From Gloeocapsopsis sp. IPPAS B-1203 (GTDB lineage: Bacteria; Cyanobacteriota; Cyanobacteriia; Cyanobacteriales; Chroococcidiopsidaceae): 64,000 nucleotides of DNA. The number at the start of each line of letters is the position of its first letter. Position 1 is the stretch's first letter. Positions 18,067-27,110 of this stretch are shown one piece after another. The translations under genes were made by a program, and so were the position numbers. Where the stretch lies: contig NZ_PEIG01000001.1 of the NCBI RefSeq assembly GCF_002749975.1, forward strand, positions 496,001 through 560,000, given 5' to 3'. The notes beneath the pieces were generated by a model, which saw only the letters and a program-made list of their open reading frames with translations, was not told the origin of the DNA and searched no databases.

Positions 18067-19185
18067 CTATACACCTTGCTGATAGATTTTGTAAATTTGT
18101 CTACCAATCTTAGACCAATTATACTTCTGTGCTAAGGCATAACTTTGAGTACACATTTGCTGCCAGTGTTCTGCAGGAGTTGATAAGGCACGATTAATTG
18201 CTATTCCTAAATCGCGATCGCGAGGATAACAAAAGCCGTGCTTACCATCAGTAATGATCTCGCTTAGGGAACCCTTACATGGAACGATGACAGGGCGACC
18301 AAAAGAAAGTGCCAATAATGCTCCTCCAGAATTCAAGATTTTTTCGTAAGGTAATACTACCCAGTCGCACGCATTCATGTAAATTTGGATATCTTCATCT
18401 TTGATAAATTCAAGCTGTAGGTGAATTCGGGAATCTGCTTCGGTAGCTTGCTTAATTTCTGCTAGCAGCTCAGGTTCGCGACAGAGTCCAGCAATAATTA
18501 ACACAACATCTGGATCTTTAATCTGCCTAAATACAGCGAGTAGCTGGTTAATACCTTTGTAAGGTTTTATCTTACCTAAATGGAGTAAAACCTTCTGGTG
18601 GGGAGCAATACCAAGTTCCTGGCGGGCTTCTGCACGACTGATCTGATTGGGGTAAGCGCCGATGTAGTTACCATGAGGGACAATATGCACTCGATGGGTG
18701 CGTCCATACATCTGAGCGAATTCCTGCCGACTATACTCACTCATAACTATGATATCGCTGCATAAGCGGCTCAGAATCCAACGAAAGCTTCGCTCAATTA
18801 GCGGAGCACTACAATTATGAGATAGCGTGTTGTGAACTGTCCAGACAAGTTGATAACCTTGAGACTTAAGCAAGAAAAGATGGCGCAGGTTTTTCAGGGT
18901 AGACCATAAGGATTGAGGTATTCTGTTAGGAGTCAAATCATAACAACTTTGAATCCAATGTAAATGAAATACATCCCCTGTTCTCTGATTCGTCTTGAGC
19001 TGGATAACGATTGAGGATAGCTCAATTTGTTCGACTTCTACTCCATAGGAGCGGACAGATGACCACAAACAAGATATGTAGTTATTTTCTAACGGATAAA
19101 CAGGAGGAGTTAGCACTTTAATTGTGGTATGAGGCTTATTTATTTCAGCCAATTTGTACGGTCTATTGACTGTTAGTTTAAGCAT
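18067..19185 (-). CDS. Glycosyltransferase family 4
   Basis: The 372-aa protein has a GT-B fold. The N-terminal half includes DVFHLHWIQS and LVWTVHNTLSH. The C-terminal nucleotide-sugar domain has LHLGKIKPYKGI, IYMNACDWVVLPY and a donor-binding ALSFGRPVIVP. GT4 enzymes are retaining transferases acting on the cytoplasmic face. It lies 54 bp downstream of the frameshifted sulfotransferase and is the last gene of the minus-strand run starting at csaB. A HIP1 site lies inside the gene. Confidence 0.85.
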   Translation of the reverse strand: MLKLTVNRPYKLAEINKPHTTIKVLTPPVYPLENNYISCLWSSVRSYGVEVEQIELSSIVIQLKTNQRTGDVFHLHWIQSCYDLTPNRIPQSLWSTLKNLRHLFLLKSQGYQLVWTVHNTLSHNCSAPLIERSFRWILSRLCSDIIVMSEYSRQEFAQMYGRTHRVHIVPHGNYIGAYPNQISRAEARQELGIAPHQKVLLHLGKIKPYKGINQLLAVFRQIKDPDVVLIIAGLCREPELLAEIKQATEADSRIHLQLEFIKDEDIQIYMNACDWVVLPYEKILNSGGALLALSFGRPVIVPCKGSLSEIITDGKHGFCYPRDRDLGIAINRALSTPAEHWQQMCTQSYALAQKYNWSKIGRQIYKIYQQGV

Positions 19186-19239
19186 AATCTTTGTCCTGCG
19201 CTCAAATAGTTAATAGAATCTTGATTGTGAGTAGCTTAG

Positions 19240-20129
19240 CTACTTTAATTGGTATTTTCTTTGTATAGAATAGTCAAACAATCTTAATCCTGATGCTGTC
19301 AAAAGAGTACCAAGCCACCACTCTTGATGTGATAATTTCTCTAAATAACTACTATCTATTTTTATTTCCTGATTGCCTCTTCTACGCATGCGATTACCAT
19401 AAAGATTGTGATGCTTTAATTTCCAAAACTGTAATTGATCGCTTTCAAATTCCAAACTATTTTTTTCAAGAATTTTAGATATTGTATGTGGGGTATCACT
19501 TACAATATCTTCGTACCTTAGACAAAAGTAGTTAGTAAAATTACTAAAACTCGAGTAATTATTTATATTAAACTTTTGCCAACGTTTTAACACATTGTAA
19601 TAGCTATACTGTGCTTCTTTTTCAGAATGAACTCTTTTTTTTGCCCAGCTATATGCTACTGCGCGACTATCTCTAACAAGATGCAAAATAAAAACTTCAA
19701 ATAATTCTGATTTCAAATAGTTTTTTAATCTAAGAAGATTTTTGGAACTATCACATACTATTTTTTTCCAGATATCTTCAAAACTGCCTTCAGTAGACAG
19801 TAGGTATTTTCATTGATTTCCTCTTTACTATTAAAGCTTGGTACTATACCAAGTTCCTCACAGTTTGCTTCCATTTCATATCTAACTTTACTCCAGTAGT
19901 CACACTCATTGACATGATATCCACAAGTACAACAATCCTTTTCTTCTAACTTTAATGAATTATCAGAAAAAGATTTCCAATATTTCCCAAAAGCCATGAT
20001 CTCTCCCACACTTTCAATCTGGCTATGTGAGCCAAGTATGAGATCTAGCAAAGTACTTCCACTGTGTCCTAAACTCAGTATATAGATAACTTTAATAGGT
20101 GTATTCATAAAAATGCTAATAAATTCCAA
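19240..20129 (-). pseudogene. Sulfotransferase broken by a single-base frameshift in an A7 tract
   Basis: Two minus-strand reading frames make one protein. The N-terminal part (20129 to 19758) has the PAPS loop LSLGHSGSTLLDLILGSH and a CCTCG/C cluster. The C-terminal part (frame ending at 19240) has LHLVRDSRAVAYSW, RYEDI and a conserved end. The first frame stops right after an A7 run (19771-19777 on the plus strand as T7). With eight A it would read ISGKKIVCDSSKNLL straight into the second frame, giving 296 codons. It is a different sulfotransferase subfamily from paralogues A and B. Confidence 0.8.
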
Positions 20130-20199
20130 TATTTGGGGGTGTTAATCGGTTTTACAAAAAAGACAGCTTATAACTGAATGACAAAATGTTCCTTTAGCC

Positions 20200-21342
20200 T
20201 TATGCAAGTGCTTGTCTTAGCGCTTGCTGTATTCCTAACGAGCGTTGACGGTAGTTTTGAATTCCTGTCTCTACATCCTTACGAGCCATCAACGGGTTAG
20301 CCAAGATCTCATCAATACTAGAAAGTAACTGCTTGCGCTCAAAGTACTCTAAAGGAATGGAATGCTGCGCTTGACCAATTTCTTCCATAAATCCACGTAC
20401 TTTAGAATCGTATTCTGCAGCTATGACTGGTACACCTAAACCAGCCGCTAGGATTAGTGAGTGGAGGCGCATACCAATTACTAAGTCCAATTCACTAATT
20501 AGTTGATTGAGGGTATGGAGAGATTCAAAAGAGCGATGAACAACGAAGTGGTTTGAATAACGGCTGTAGCGCAATAGTTCTAAAGTAGCAACGTAGTCAT
20601 CATTGCTTGAGTGATAGCCGGATTTCAGCGCTTGAAATGGTAGAAAATGGACAGTAGCTTCATACTGTTCTACTAAAAGATCTGCGATCGCAGCCATCTC
20701 TTGCTGATATCTCAGATAAATACCTGCATCTGTATATCGTCCGCGTAAATTTAATGGTCGAATAGAAATACCTATCTGAATAGGTCGCTCAACTGGCTGA
20801 TTTGGTAATCTCGTTTCTGGTAAAAACTGCAACGCCAAATCACTGATGATATGAATCGATTTACGTACACCTAGTTTTTCTAGCTTAGATTTGGAATCTG
20901 CGTCGCGGACTGTCAAGAGATCAACTCGGTTGAGAACTTGAGGAATCATGTCTTGGGTTTCCTTTCTCCAAATTTCACCAACACTAATCCCCAACACAAG
21001 AGTGCGACGGCGAAGTCTGATGGCTTGCTGTAGGGGACGCAACCAACCTTTTGCAATAGATTGGTCAACGCCATCTCGCAGCAAATCGCCTCCTCCTAAT
21101 ATGAAAAACTGATTTTGAAGCAGTGCTATATTATGTTTAATTTTTAATTGACTATTTCTGTAATGAACTGCTCTAACAGAATGACGGGCTGTAGTATCTT
21201 GAGTATCTCTAGAAAAAACTGTAATCTGCAGATTATCTTGCAGCTCACGTAATAGCTTAAGCATACCTGCAAGCATTGCCTCGTCACCAAGGTTATAGCT
21301 ACCATAGTACCCACAGATTAAAATGCTTTTCTTTGTGTTCAA
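20200..21342 (-). CDS. csaB: Polysaccharide pyruvyl transferase, CsaB family
   Basis: The 380-aa protein begins after a strong Shine-Dalgarno AAGGAGG (21347-21353) at a TTG codon at 21342; an ATG at 21387 without such a site is possible. It reads KSILICGYYGSYNLGDEAML at the start, then ILGGGDLLRDG, LVLGISVGEIW, and a C-terminal IGMRLHSLILAAGLGVPV. CsaB enzymes add a pyruvate ketal to a sugar using phosphoenolpyruvate, giving a negatively charged acetal on a secondary polymer or EPS. Copy 4 of the 21-bp element is 169 bp upstream. The frameshifted sulfotransferase follows 70 bp downstream. Confidence 0.85.
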   Translation of the reverse strand: MNTKKSILICGYYGSYNLGDEAMLAGMLKLLRELQDNLQITVFSRDTQDTTARHSVRAVHYRNSQLKIKHNIALLQNQFFILGGGDLLRDGVDQSIAKGWLRPLQQAIRLRRRTLVLGISVGEIWRKETQDMIPQVLNRVDLLTVRDADSKSKLEKLGVRKSIHIISDLALQFLPETRLPNQPVERPIQIGISIRPLNLRGRYTDAGIYLRYQQEMAAIADLLVEQYEATVHFLPFQALKSGYHSSNDDYVATLELLRYSRYSNHFVVHRSFESLHTLNQLISELDLVIGMRLHSLILAAGLGVPVIAAEYDSKVRGFMEEIGQAQHSIPLEYFERKQLLSSIDEILANPLMARKDVETGIQNYRQRSLGIQQALRQALA

Positions 21343-21748
21343 GTTTCCTCCTTTTAAGTAATTCGATAGGAGAACAAAGACGGTCATTCAGTACAGATCA
21401 TCAACCTCACTTCAGTTTCATTAATGTAATTTAGATGAAAATGCTGTTTTCAAATTCTGATTCATACATTAGTAAACTTGTTATATGAATACTGCAGTCA
21501 AAACATGATATTTTCAATTCAGAAAAGCTCAGATATCTTCTGTCATTAATCAATGCTAAATAGAACAGCAGTTAACTATTGACTAGCATAAAACGTGTGA
21601 TAGATAACTACGTAAGTCCACTCATAATGTTATAAAATTCTATTGTAAAGCTAGATGTATATTTTTTGTAAACAGTTTTGAATTATTACTATACATAAAA
21701 ATTTTAATAATAAGAAATAAACTCAAAGAAGCTCAGCCGCTTATAACT
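21343..21748. other. Intergenic region with element copy 4
   Basis: It lies between the csaB start and the end of the next minus-strand gene. It contains csaB's ribosome binding site, the less likely alternative ATG at 21387 and copy 4 of the 21-bp element. The remainder is AT-rich with no visible gene. Confidence 0.45.
21512..21532 (+). promoter_or_regulatory. EPS-island 21-bp element, copy 4 (diverged)
   Basis: The right part, AGAAAAGCTCAG, agrees well with the consensus. The left part (TCAATTC in place of TCGATAC) has drifted. It lies 169 bp upstream of csaB on the opposite strand, the same arrangement as the other copies. It is the weakest of the seven. Confidence 0.4.
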
Positions 21749-22492
21749 TCAATCAGCCGACATAAAAACTGAAAAATTGTTTTGACAATGCTGAACAAGT
21801 TTTTCGAGCCGATACTTTAAAGAATCATGAGGTTTTGAGTAAAAGCCACTTAGTTTAGCTATTTGCATATTTACTTTCATTTGAAATCTAAAAATTCTAA
21901 CTTTTAGTTGGCTGAAAGTCGGCTTTTTGTAATACTGACTCATGGGACCAGTATAGTGCCTAACAAAATCATTTAGGTTTGCGTTATCAGTATTGTTCCA
22001 ACGCTGGTCTAAGATCTGTACATGTCTAGATTTTTTAGCGTGATGGATAATATGTCCATTCTCATATGGTGCTTTATCTTCTTCAGGAACATCAATTTCT
22101 ATCGTATTTAAAATTTGCTCAAAAAACTCTTTGGCATCAGCAGTATTCTTAACAATAATTACTCCAGAGTTAATTCTACCGGAATGTCCATGTACTAAAT
22201 AGATAGACTTTTCTGGAACTTCTATAGATTCTATTCTGGGTGTTTGCGGACGAATTTCACCATCTGCATCTATAAAAACAACCCATTCATACCCTCTATT
22301 CAACCCTTTAACAATTAAAGGAATTTTTAGCCAAGCACTTTCTTTAGGAGAGTGAACCCACGAGGGACGATTAACAAGTACGTATTCATAAGAGTTCTTA
22401 CTTGCATATAACTGTTGACTCTTAATACACTTACTATACGTAAACTCATAACCATTTTGAGCAATTGAGAATATTAAAATTTTTGATTGCAT
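21749..22492 (-). CDS. Glycosyltransferase-like protein with DxD motif (GT34/GMA12-like)
   Basis: This 247-aa protein starts MQSKILIFSIAQNGYEFTYS after a good SD (AAGGAGA). It has YEWVVFIDADGEI around residue 70-80, where DAD would bind the metal and nucleotide sugar. RINSGVIIVKN and a late DQRWNNTDNANL block follow. This resembles the galactosyl/mannosyltransferases related to GMA12/MNN10. Donor and linkage are not predictable. It follows the FkbM methyltransferase by 53 bp in the same operon. Confidence 0.65.
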   Translation of the reverse strand: MQSKILIFSIAQNGYEFTYSKCIKSQQLYASKNSYEYVLVNRPSWVHSPKESAWLKIPLIVKGLNRGYEWVVFIDADGEIRPQTPRIESIEVPEKSIYLVHGHSGRINSGVIIVKNTADAKEFFEQILNTIEIDVPEEDKAPYENGHIIHHAKKSRHVQILDQRWNNTDNANLNDFVRHYTGPMSQYYKKPTFSQLKVRIFRFQMKVNMQIAKLSGFYSKPHDSLKYRLEKLVQHCQNNFSVFMSAD

Positions 22493-22545
22493 TGTATCTC
22501 CTTTGAAACAAAATTAGAATACATTAAAGATTTATCAATACATTA

Positions 22546-23418
22546 TCAAGCTCTAATGCAAAGTAGATTTCGGACTTTTCTAGAAGAGATTTCGCTAGGT
22601 GATATTAGTTGACCATTTTCCATAATTTCTTTAGGTATAAAGCCCAAATATTCTAGTTGAGAAATCAGTGTTTTTGCACTATGTCCACCAGCCTTAAGTG
22701 CTTCAGAATTTAGCTCAATTATCATTACTAGTTCTGGATTTCTCCGAACTGTTTCTACCATACCAGCCAGAACCTGAGGTTCTACACCCTCAACGTCGAT
22801 CTTCACAAAGCCCACTGCAGGATTCTTCAATGCAGACATATAAGCATCTACGGTGGTGCATGGAACTCTAACGCTTCCTTCTTCGTTCTGGGTCCATTGC
22901 TCATTTAGACTATGCGTGCAATTTCCCTTAGAAATAAAAAGCTCTACTTCTCCGATACTATCTGAGAGTGCTTGACAAACTGGCTCTGCAACGTGGCACT
23001 CTCTAGCTTTGATATTATGCAATAGTAAGGGGTAGTTTTCAGGACAAGGTTCAAAGGCAATTACTTTTCCATTAGGTCCAACTAAGTCAGAAAATAACCA
23101 GGTGAAATAGCCTATATGAGCACCTATATCTAAGACAAGCATCCCAGGTTTAATCAACTGCTGACACCATTGAACTGTTTCGTATTCGTACCAACCCATA
23201 ATCATTTCCCAGCGCCAGCGCCATGTCCATCGCCAACCACCAGTCGTTCGAGATGGAAACTGAATACCTTGCTTCTTACCACTTATAAGGGCAAGCATTT
23301 TAATAAAGTACCTAAATGCTTTGCGATATAGAGAAATCTGGCTATTACTGTGTAAATAGCTCTCCAACATCTGCAAATATAATCTGTGACTGAGTGATGT
23401 TCTGATATAGTTATTCAT
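22546..23418 (-). CDS. FkbM family methyltransferase
   Basis: The 290-aa protein has a class I S-adenosylmethionine domain: LVLDIGAHIGYFTWLF (motif I), VIAFEPCPENYPLL (motif II) and FVKIDVEGVEPQVLAGM, the FkbM hallmark. Members O-methylate sugars and polyketides. Within this cluster it probably methylates an EPS sugar. It lies 101 bp downstream of another methyltransferase and 53 bp ahead of the DxD glycosyltransferase. Confidence 0.85.
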   Translation of the reverse strand: MNNYIRTSLSHRLYLQMLESYLHSNSQISLYRKAFRYFIKMLALISGKKQGIQFPSRTTGGWRWTWRWRWEMIMGWYEYETVQWCQQLIKPGMLVLDIGAHIGYFTWLFSDLVGPNGKVIAFEPCPENYPLLLHNIKARECHVAEPVCQALSDSIGEVELFISKGNCTHSLNEQWTQNEEGSVRVPCTTVDAYMSALKNPAVGFVKIDVEGVEPQVLAGMVETVRRNPELVMIIELNSEALKAGGHSAKTLISQLEYLGFIPKEIMENGQLISPSEISSRKVRNLLCIRA

Positions 23419-23519
23419 ACTTAGAATTTAGAAGGTTACGGAAGACTATCTCAATAGCAATATCAAAAAGTGTTTGAACCTGTAGCTGTAAAATTTACAA
23501 ACTACCACGAGCAACTGCA

Positions 23520-24281
23520 TTATGCTCTAACAAAATTTTTAAATTTTTTAAACATATTTTTTTTACTCAAAAAAGAAGAGTTTTTTCTTAGTGTTTTTTC
23601 GTAGTTTAATTCTTTCACAATTTTTAGATAGTACGTTGGATGAATTACATCAAGTTGTGTTAAATCAGATTCAACTTTTTCTGCCTCTAATAAAGGATAA
23701 TTGCTCAATAATTCCTTTTTCACAAACAGAAGAATTCCTTGTGAATAACACCACATAACTCTTGGGTTTGACCATAATTTACTTCTAATAACATCAATGG
23801 CTACATACCCTCTGTTACTGAAATGTTTTGCCCAATAAGATGGCCACTGACAATTGATATGCATATTTCCAGGTACAAAAGGAACTGCTGCTGAGAATAG
23901 AATAACTGGAGCTAACTTAATTAAAGACTCAACAAACGTTTCAGCACTATCAGCTGATAAATGTTCAGCTGTTTCAACAGAAATAGCTAAATCAAACTCT
24001 TTTTTAAGACTAAATGTTTGGTTAAGATCGGCAGAAATAAAGTTTTCTTTCGGAATTTTTATTTTTTTTTGATCTACCCAATGTCCATCTACACCAGTAA
24101 CATTTTCAACACCTAATTCTTGAAATACCGATAGCCATACACCAATACCACAACCAAGATCTATTACTGATGTGGGCTGAACAAGCTTGATGACTTCTGG
24201 AATAATCTCTAACGCGCTTGGTCGCGTACTTTGTAAGTGATTATAACTTCCTTCAATATACTGATATGTTTTTAAAGTCAT
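23520..24281 (-). CDS. Class I SAM-dependent methyltransferase
   Basis: The 253-aa protein has VIDLGCGIGVWLSVFQ (SAM-binding glycine loop), NVTGVDGHWV with the ribose-binding acid, and DLAISVETAEHL (motif IV region). It is not an FkbM protein and has no extra domain. The acceptor is unknown, presumably a sugar or a sugar nucleotide. It has a good SD (AGGAAAG). Copy 5 of the 21-bp element lies 155 bp upstream, so it probably leads the transcript that continues through 22546 and 21749. Confidence 0.75.
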   Translation of the reverse strand: MTLKTYQYIEGSYNHLQSTRPSALEIIPEVIKLVQPTSVIDLGCGIGVWLSVFQELGVENVTGVDGHWVDQKKIKIPKENFISADLNQTFSLKKEFDLAISVETAEHLSADSAETFVESLIKLAPVILFSAAVPFVPGNMHINCQWPSYWAKHFSNRGYVAIDVIRSKLWSNPRVMWCYSQGILLFVKKELLSNYPLLEAEKVESDLTQLDVIHPTYYLKIVKELNYEKTLRKNSSFLSKKNMFKKFKNFVRA

Positions 24282-24436
24282 GTTCTTTCCTAGTAGAGAT
24301 GAGATTGATTAAGTTGTAAATTCAGTTTTTGTGAATAGTACAAAGTAGTACAGTTTTTAGTAACACGGATGAAGAAGTTGAGTAAGATGTTAAGTGACAA
24401 AAACTTGCTTATAACCCTCACTCAAAAACTCAAGTA

Positions 24437-24457
24437 TGTCGATACAGAAAATTTCAG
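24437..24457 (+). promoter_or_regulatory. EPS-island 21-bp element, copy 5
   Basis: A very good match to GTCGATACaGAaAAgTTCAG, with T for G at one position. It lies 155 bp upstream of the methyltransferase start at 24281 and on the opposite strand to it. Similarity with copies 1 and 3 continues 15 bp towards the gene. Confidence 0.65.
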
Positions 24458-24483
24458 AGATGATTGTATTGAGTTAAATAAAA

Positions 24484-25377
24484 CTAGTTAACTGGGTAAA
24501 GTAGTCGAGTATCAGTAGGAGTATGCTCCCAGTTCAAGCATGATTCATATCCTAGTTTGAGCAGTAAGTCGTTGTAGTTTGCTTTGAAGAATTGCACATG
24601 TTCTGAATTGAAGTGATTCTTCCAATCACCAGGAACTCCTTTACGATAATGGCTAGTGATATCCTCCTCGCCAAGCCGTCTACCTTGTGACTTGTGTGTG
24701 AAACGGTTGATGTAGACAATTTCTAACAATCTGCTCATCAAAATCCGATCGCAAGTCAATTGAAAAGATGTATACTTGTTAAACGTACGCACTACTGCTT
24801 TTGATAAAAAATACTTTAAACACTTTTGTGTATTGCTTCTAGAATCGTCAATGATTTCTAAAAACTGGAAGATATTTATAAAACTTTCATAGGGATTTTG
24901 GATAATATTTTCCATCCTGAGTTCGAGGACATTAGGCAAATCATAGTTCCAATGATACATCTCCTCTAAAAACTGTCTGCTGAATTCCATCTCTAATAGC
25001 AAACCTTCTTCTTTTGAAGCTTTTTCTAACTGTGCTCGATGTAATATGAGTTTCTCCCAGTTCTCTGTTGAATGGCTATAGCGATGAGAAAAGTAGCCAG
25101 AGACTATAACATCTCTAGGATCTCTAACTACATGAAATCCTTTGAAATTGCTTAACGAACTTACATATCTATAATCTGCATTTACATAAAACAAAAAGCC
25201 TATCTTATTCTGATCTATAAACCTACTTAAATCCTGTTGGAACTTATTAGAATTACTAGCTACAGCGTGTTTTAGCCCTAAGTCAAAACATACTTGTTTA
25301 AGAATATTTATAATCCAAGTAGTAGCTCCTTTATGATGTCCAAAAAATGCTAATGTAGGCTTTATTTTTTTAGGCAT
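24484..25377 (-). CDS. Sulfotransferase domain protein
   Basis: From the ATG at 25377 the protein is 297 aa. The frame extends further upstream only to a TTG at 25482, which I think is not used. LAFFGHHKGATTWIINIL carries the PAPS-binding Lys/Thr pair. FHVVRDPRDVIVSGYFSH is the 3'-phosphate motif. MENIIQNPYESF and KGVPGDWKNHF are typical of the sulfotransfer_1 family. It is distinct from the other sulfotransferases here, so the cluster holds at least three subfamilies. It is 170 bp downstream of the fucosyltransferase-like gene. Confidence 0.75.
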   Translation of the reverse strand: MPKKIKPTLAFFGHHKGATTWIINILKQVCFDLGLKHAVASNSNKFQQDLSRFIDQNKIGFLFYVNADYRYVSSLSNFKGFHVVRDPRDVIVSGYFSHRYSHSTENWEKLILHRAQLEKASKEEGLLLEMEFSRQFLEEMYHWNYDLPNVLELRMENIIQNPYESFINIFQFLEIIDDSRSNTQKCLKYFLSKAVVRTFNKYTSFQLTCDRILMSRLLEIVYINRFTHKSQGRRLGEEDITSHYRKGVPGDWKNHFNSEHVQFFKANYNDLLLKLGYESCLNWEHTPTDTRLLYPVN

Positions 25378-25547
25378 AATTATTGCATTGAAACTCTTTT
25401 TATCTATCAATTTTTTAGCGGTATTATTTTTAGAATAGTTGGAGAATACTGAGTACTTTCTCGCTAGCAGCAACTTACACAAGAGTAAATGCTGTAGTAA
25501 ACTAATCTAGCTTTACCAGTTTCAAAAAAAATATAAACTAGTTGAGA

Positions 25548-26423
25548 TTATCTAGGGCGATCGCAGAAAGTTAGTTTCTGATTTATAGCTTCAACTAGTT
25601 GAGTTTCCCAATCTTCTTGTGCCCTCACTATGGGTTTATTACCAAGCATCGCAGCAAAGCCACCAAATGATGAATAAGGTGTACTTATGACTAAATTAGT
25701 TCTTGCTAATATCAGCAAGTCTATAAGTGCGTCTTGTACGCCCTCTAAAGTATGGCGTTCATTAACTTTCTCCCGTATTTTGCATTTGCCAGTATCAAGT
25801 AGGGGCATCAGTACTTCTTCGTTTCCATCACTAACAAGAATAAAAACTGCACTTGGCCAGAGTTGTGCAAGTAGCCGCACGATCGCAACATAACGTTTTA
25901 CTGGAGGTAATGCGGTGTTGTACTTATTTATAAAATCTCCTTGTCGCACGTGAATCCCCACTGTAGGAGATTTAAACTGAGCCATAAATTGGCTAACTCT
26001 TTCTTCAATTTCAGGTCGAGGTAGAAGACTTTTAAGGACTTCTTGATGATATGAACCAAGCCGAGAACCACCACCTGTAGAGGCTTCTAAATTACTCACT
26101 GATACAACTCTATGCGGTGGATTTATTAGTGACTCAACATTCTCACCATTTGTTAATCTACCCTCTTCAAAAGAGTAACAGTCAAATCGTTTTACACTAC
26201 GAAAAAACAAGCGTTCTCCAAGACCTAACAACTCATAGCTACAAGGTCCTCCAACAAAAAGATCGTGGTAAGTAGCATAGCAATTATTGTTACGCTTCCA
26301 ATTCACAATCAGCTTACGTTTTGTGTTTAATGCATAAGCATAAGCTAAGCAATGTAACCGTAAACGATTTGCCAACCCGTCGCCATTGAAATAAGTCACA
26401 TAGCTGAAATTGGAGGCTATCAT
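25548..26423 (-). CDS. GT11-like alpha-1,2-fucosyltransferase family protein
   Basis: The 291-aa protein starts with VTYFNGDGLANRLRLHCLAYAYAL, a Gly-Asn-Arg motif seen in fucosyltransferases. VGIHVRQGDFINKYN gives the HxRxGDF GDP-fucose-binding motif, with the key Arg. STPYSSFGGFAAMLGNKPIV near the C-terminus is the third conserved motif. It would add L-fucose or a related 6-deoxyhexose to the EPS. It is 48 bp downstream of an FkbM methyltransferase gene. Family assignment is firmer than the sugar. Confidence 0.7.
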   Translation of the reverse strand: MIASNFSYVTYFNGDGLANRLRLHCLAYAYALNTKRKLIVNWKRNNNCYATYHDLFVGGPCSYELLGLGERLFFRSVKRFDCYSFEEGRLTNGENVESLINPPHRVVSVSNLEASTGGGSRLGSYHQEVLKSLLPRPEIEERVSQFMAQFKSPTVGIHVRQGDFINKYNTALPPVKRYVAIVRLLAQLWPSAVFILVSDGNEEVLMPLLDTGKCKIREKVNERHTLEGVQDALIDLLILARTNLVISTPYSSFGGFAAMLGNKPIVRAQEDWETQLVEAINQKLTFCDRPR

Positions 26424-26471
26424 AAATCAAGGATTATTGGAAACTGTTGAGAAGAATAAAACAAAGCTCTT

Positions 26472-27110
26472 TTATCTATCGACTAGATCCAGATTTTTAA
26501 AAAGTACATTCCCTTTATAGTATTCAATATCTTTAAAAGCTGGAATCAAAGACTTTATTCTCTCAATATTTGGCTGACCTTGATATATTTCCTTATTGTA
26601 ATACTCAGTATAAAAGTATCTGGTGCGAGACAATGTTTTAAGCCCTCCTTTAATGAGTTCTTCTTCTGCACCTTGAACATCAGCCCAAATAAAATCAACT
26701 TCACCAATTTGATGCTCTTCAGCCCATGTATCTAGTTTGTAAGTCGGTACTTTAATATTTGTATCAAATGTACACCAAGGATATAGCTTCAAATGCTCTT
26801 TAGGTGCTTTGAGAGAAGATGATGCACTCCAATCATGAATCGAAGTATATTTTGGATGCTGACCACTACTCTGATAAAATTCTGCTTGCCCGTTAGTATC
26901 AGACATAGCTATTTCATATAGCTGACATCTGCTATCTTGTACCCGACTTTTGTGCAATGCTATAGCTCGAGGATCAGGTTCAAAACAATATAGTTGAACT
27001 TGCGAAAACTCCTTCAAAAATTCTAGGGAATCTCCGCCACCAGCAGCTCCTACTTCTAACACAACTGGGTTATCCTTTTGGAGTAGTTTTTTAATTTTTT
27101 GCTTGTTCAT
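26472..27110 (-). CDS. FkbM family methyltransferase
   Basis: The 212-aa protein has VLEVGAAGGGDSLEFL as the SAM loop, LYCFEPDPRAIALH, and DFIWADVQGAEEELIKGG, the FkbM-type acid motif. It is shorter than the FkbM protein at 22546 but complete. A strong AGGAGA SD precedes the ATG. It is the first gene of a minus-strand run continuing with the fucosyltransferase-like and sulfotransferase genes, and copy 6 of the 21-bp element is 269 bp upstream. Confidence 0.82.
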   Translation of the reverse strand: MNKQKIKKLLQKDNPVVLEVGAAGGGDSLEFLKEFSQVQLYCFEPDPRAIALHKSRVQDSRCQLYEIAMSDTNGQAEFYQSSGQHPKYTSIHDWSASSSLKAPKEHLKLYPWCTFDTNIKVPTYKLDTWAEEHQIGEVDFIWADVQGAEEELIKGGLKTLSRTRYFYTEYYNKEIYQGQPNIERIKSLIPAFKDIEYYKGNVLFKNLDLVDR

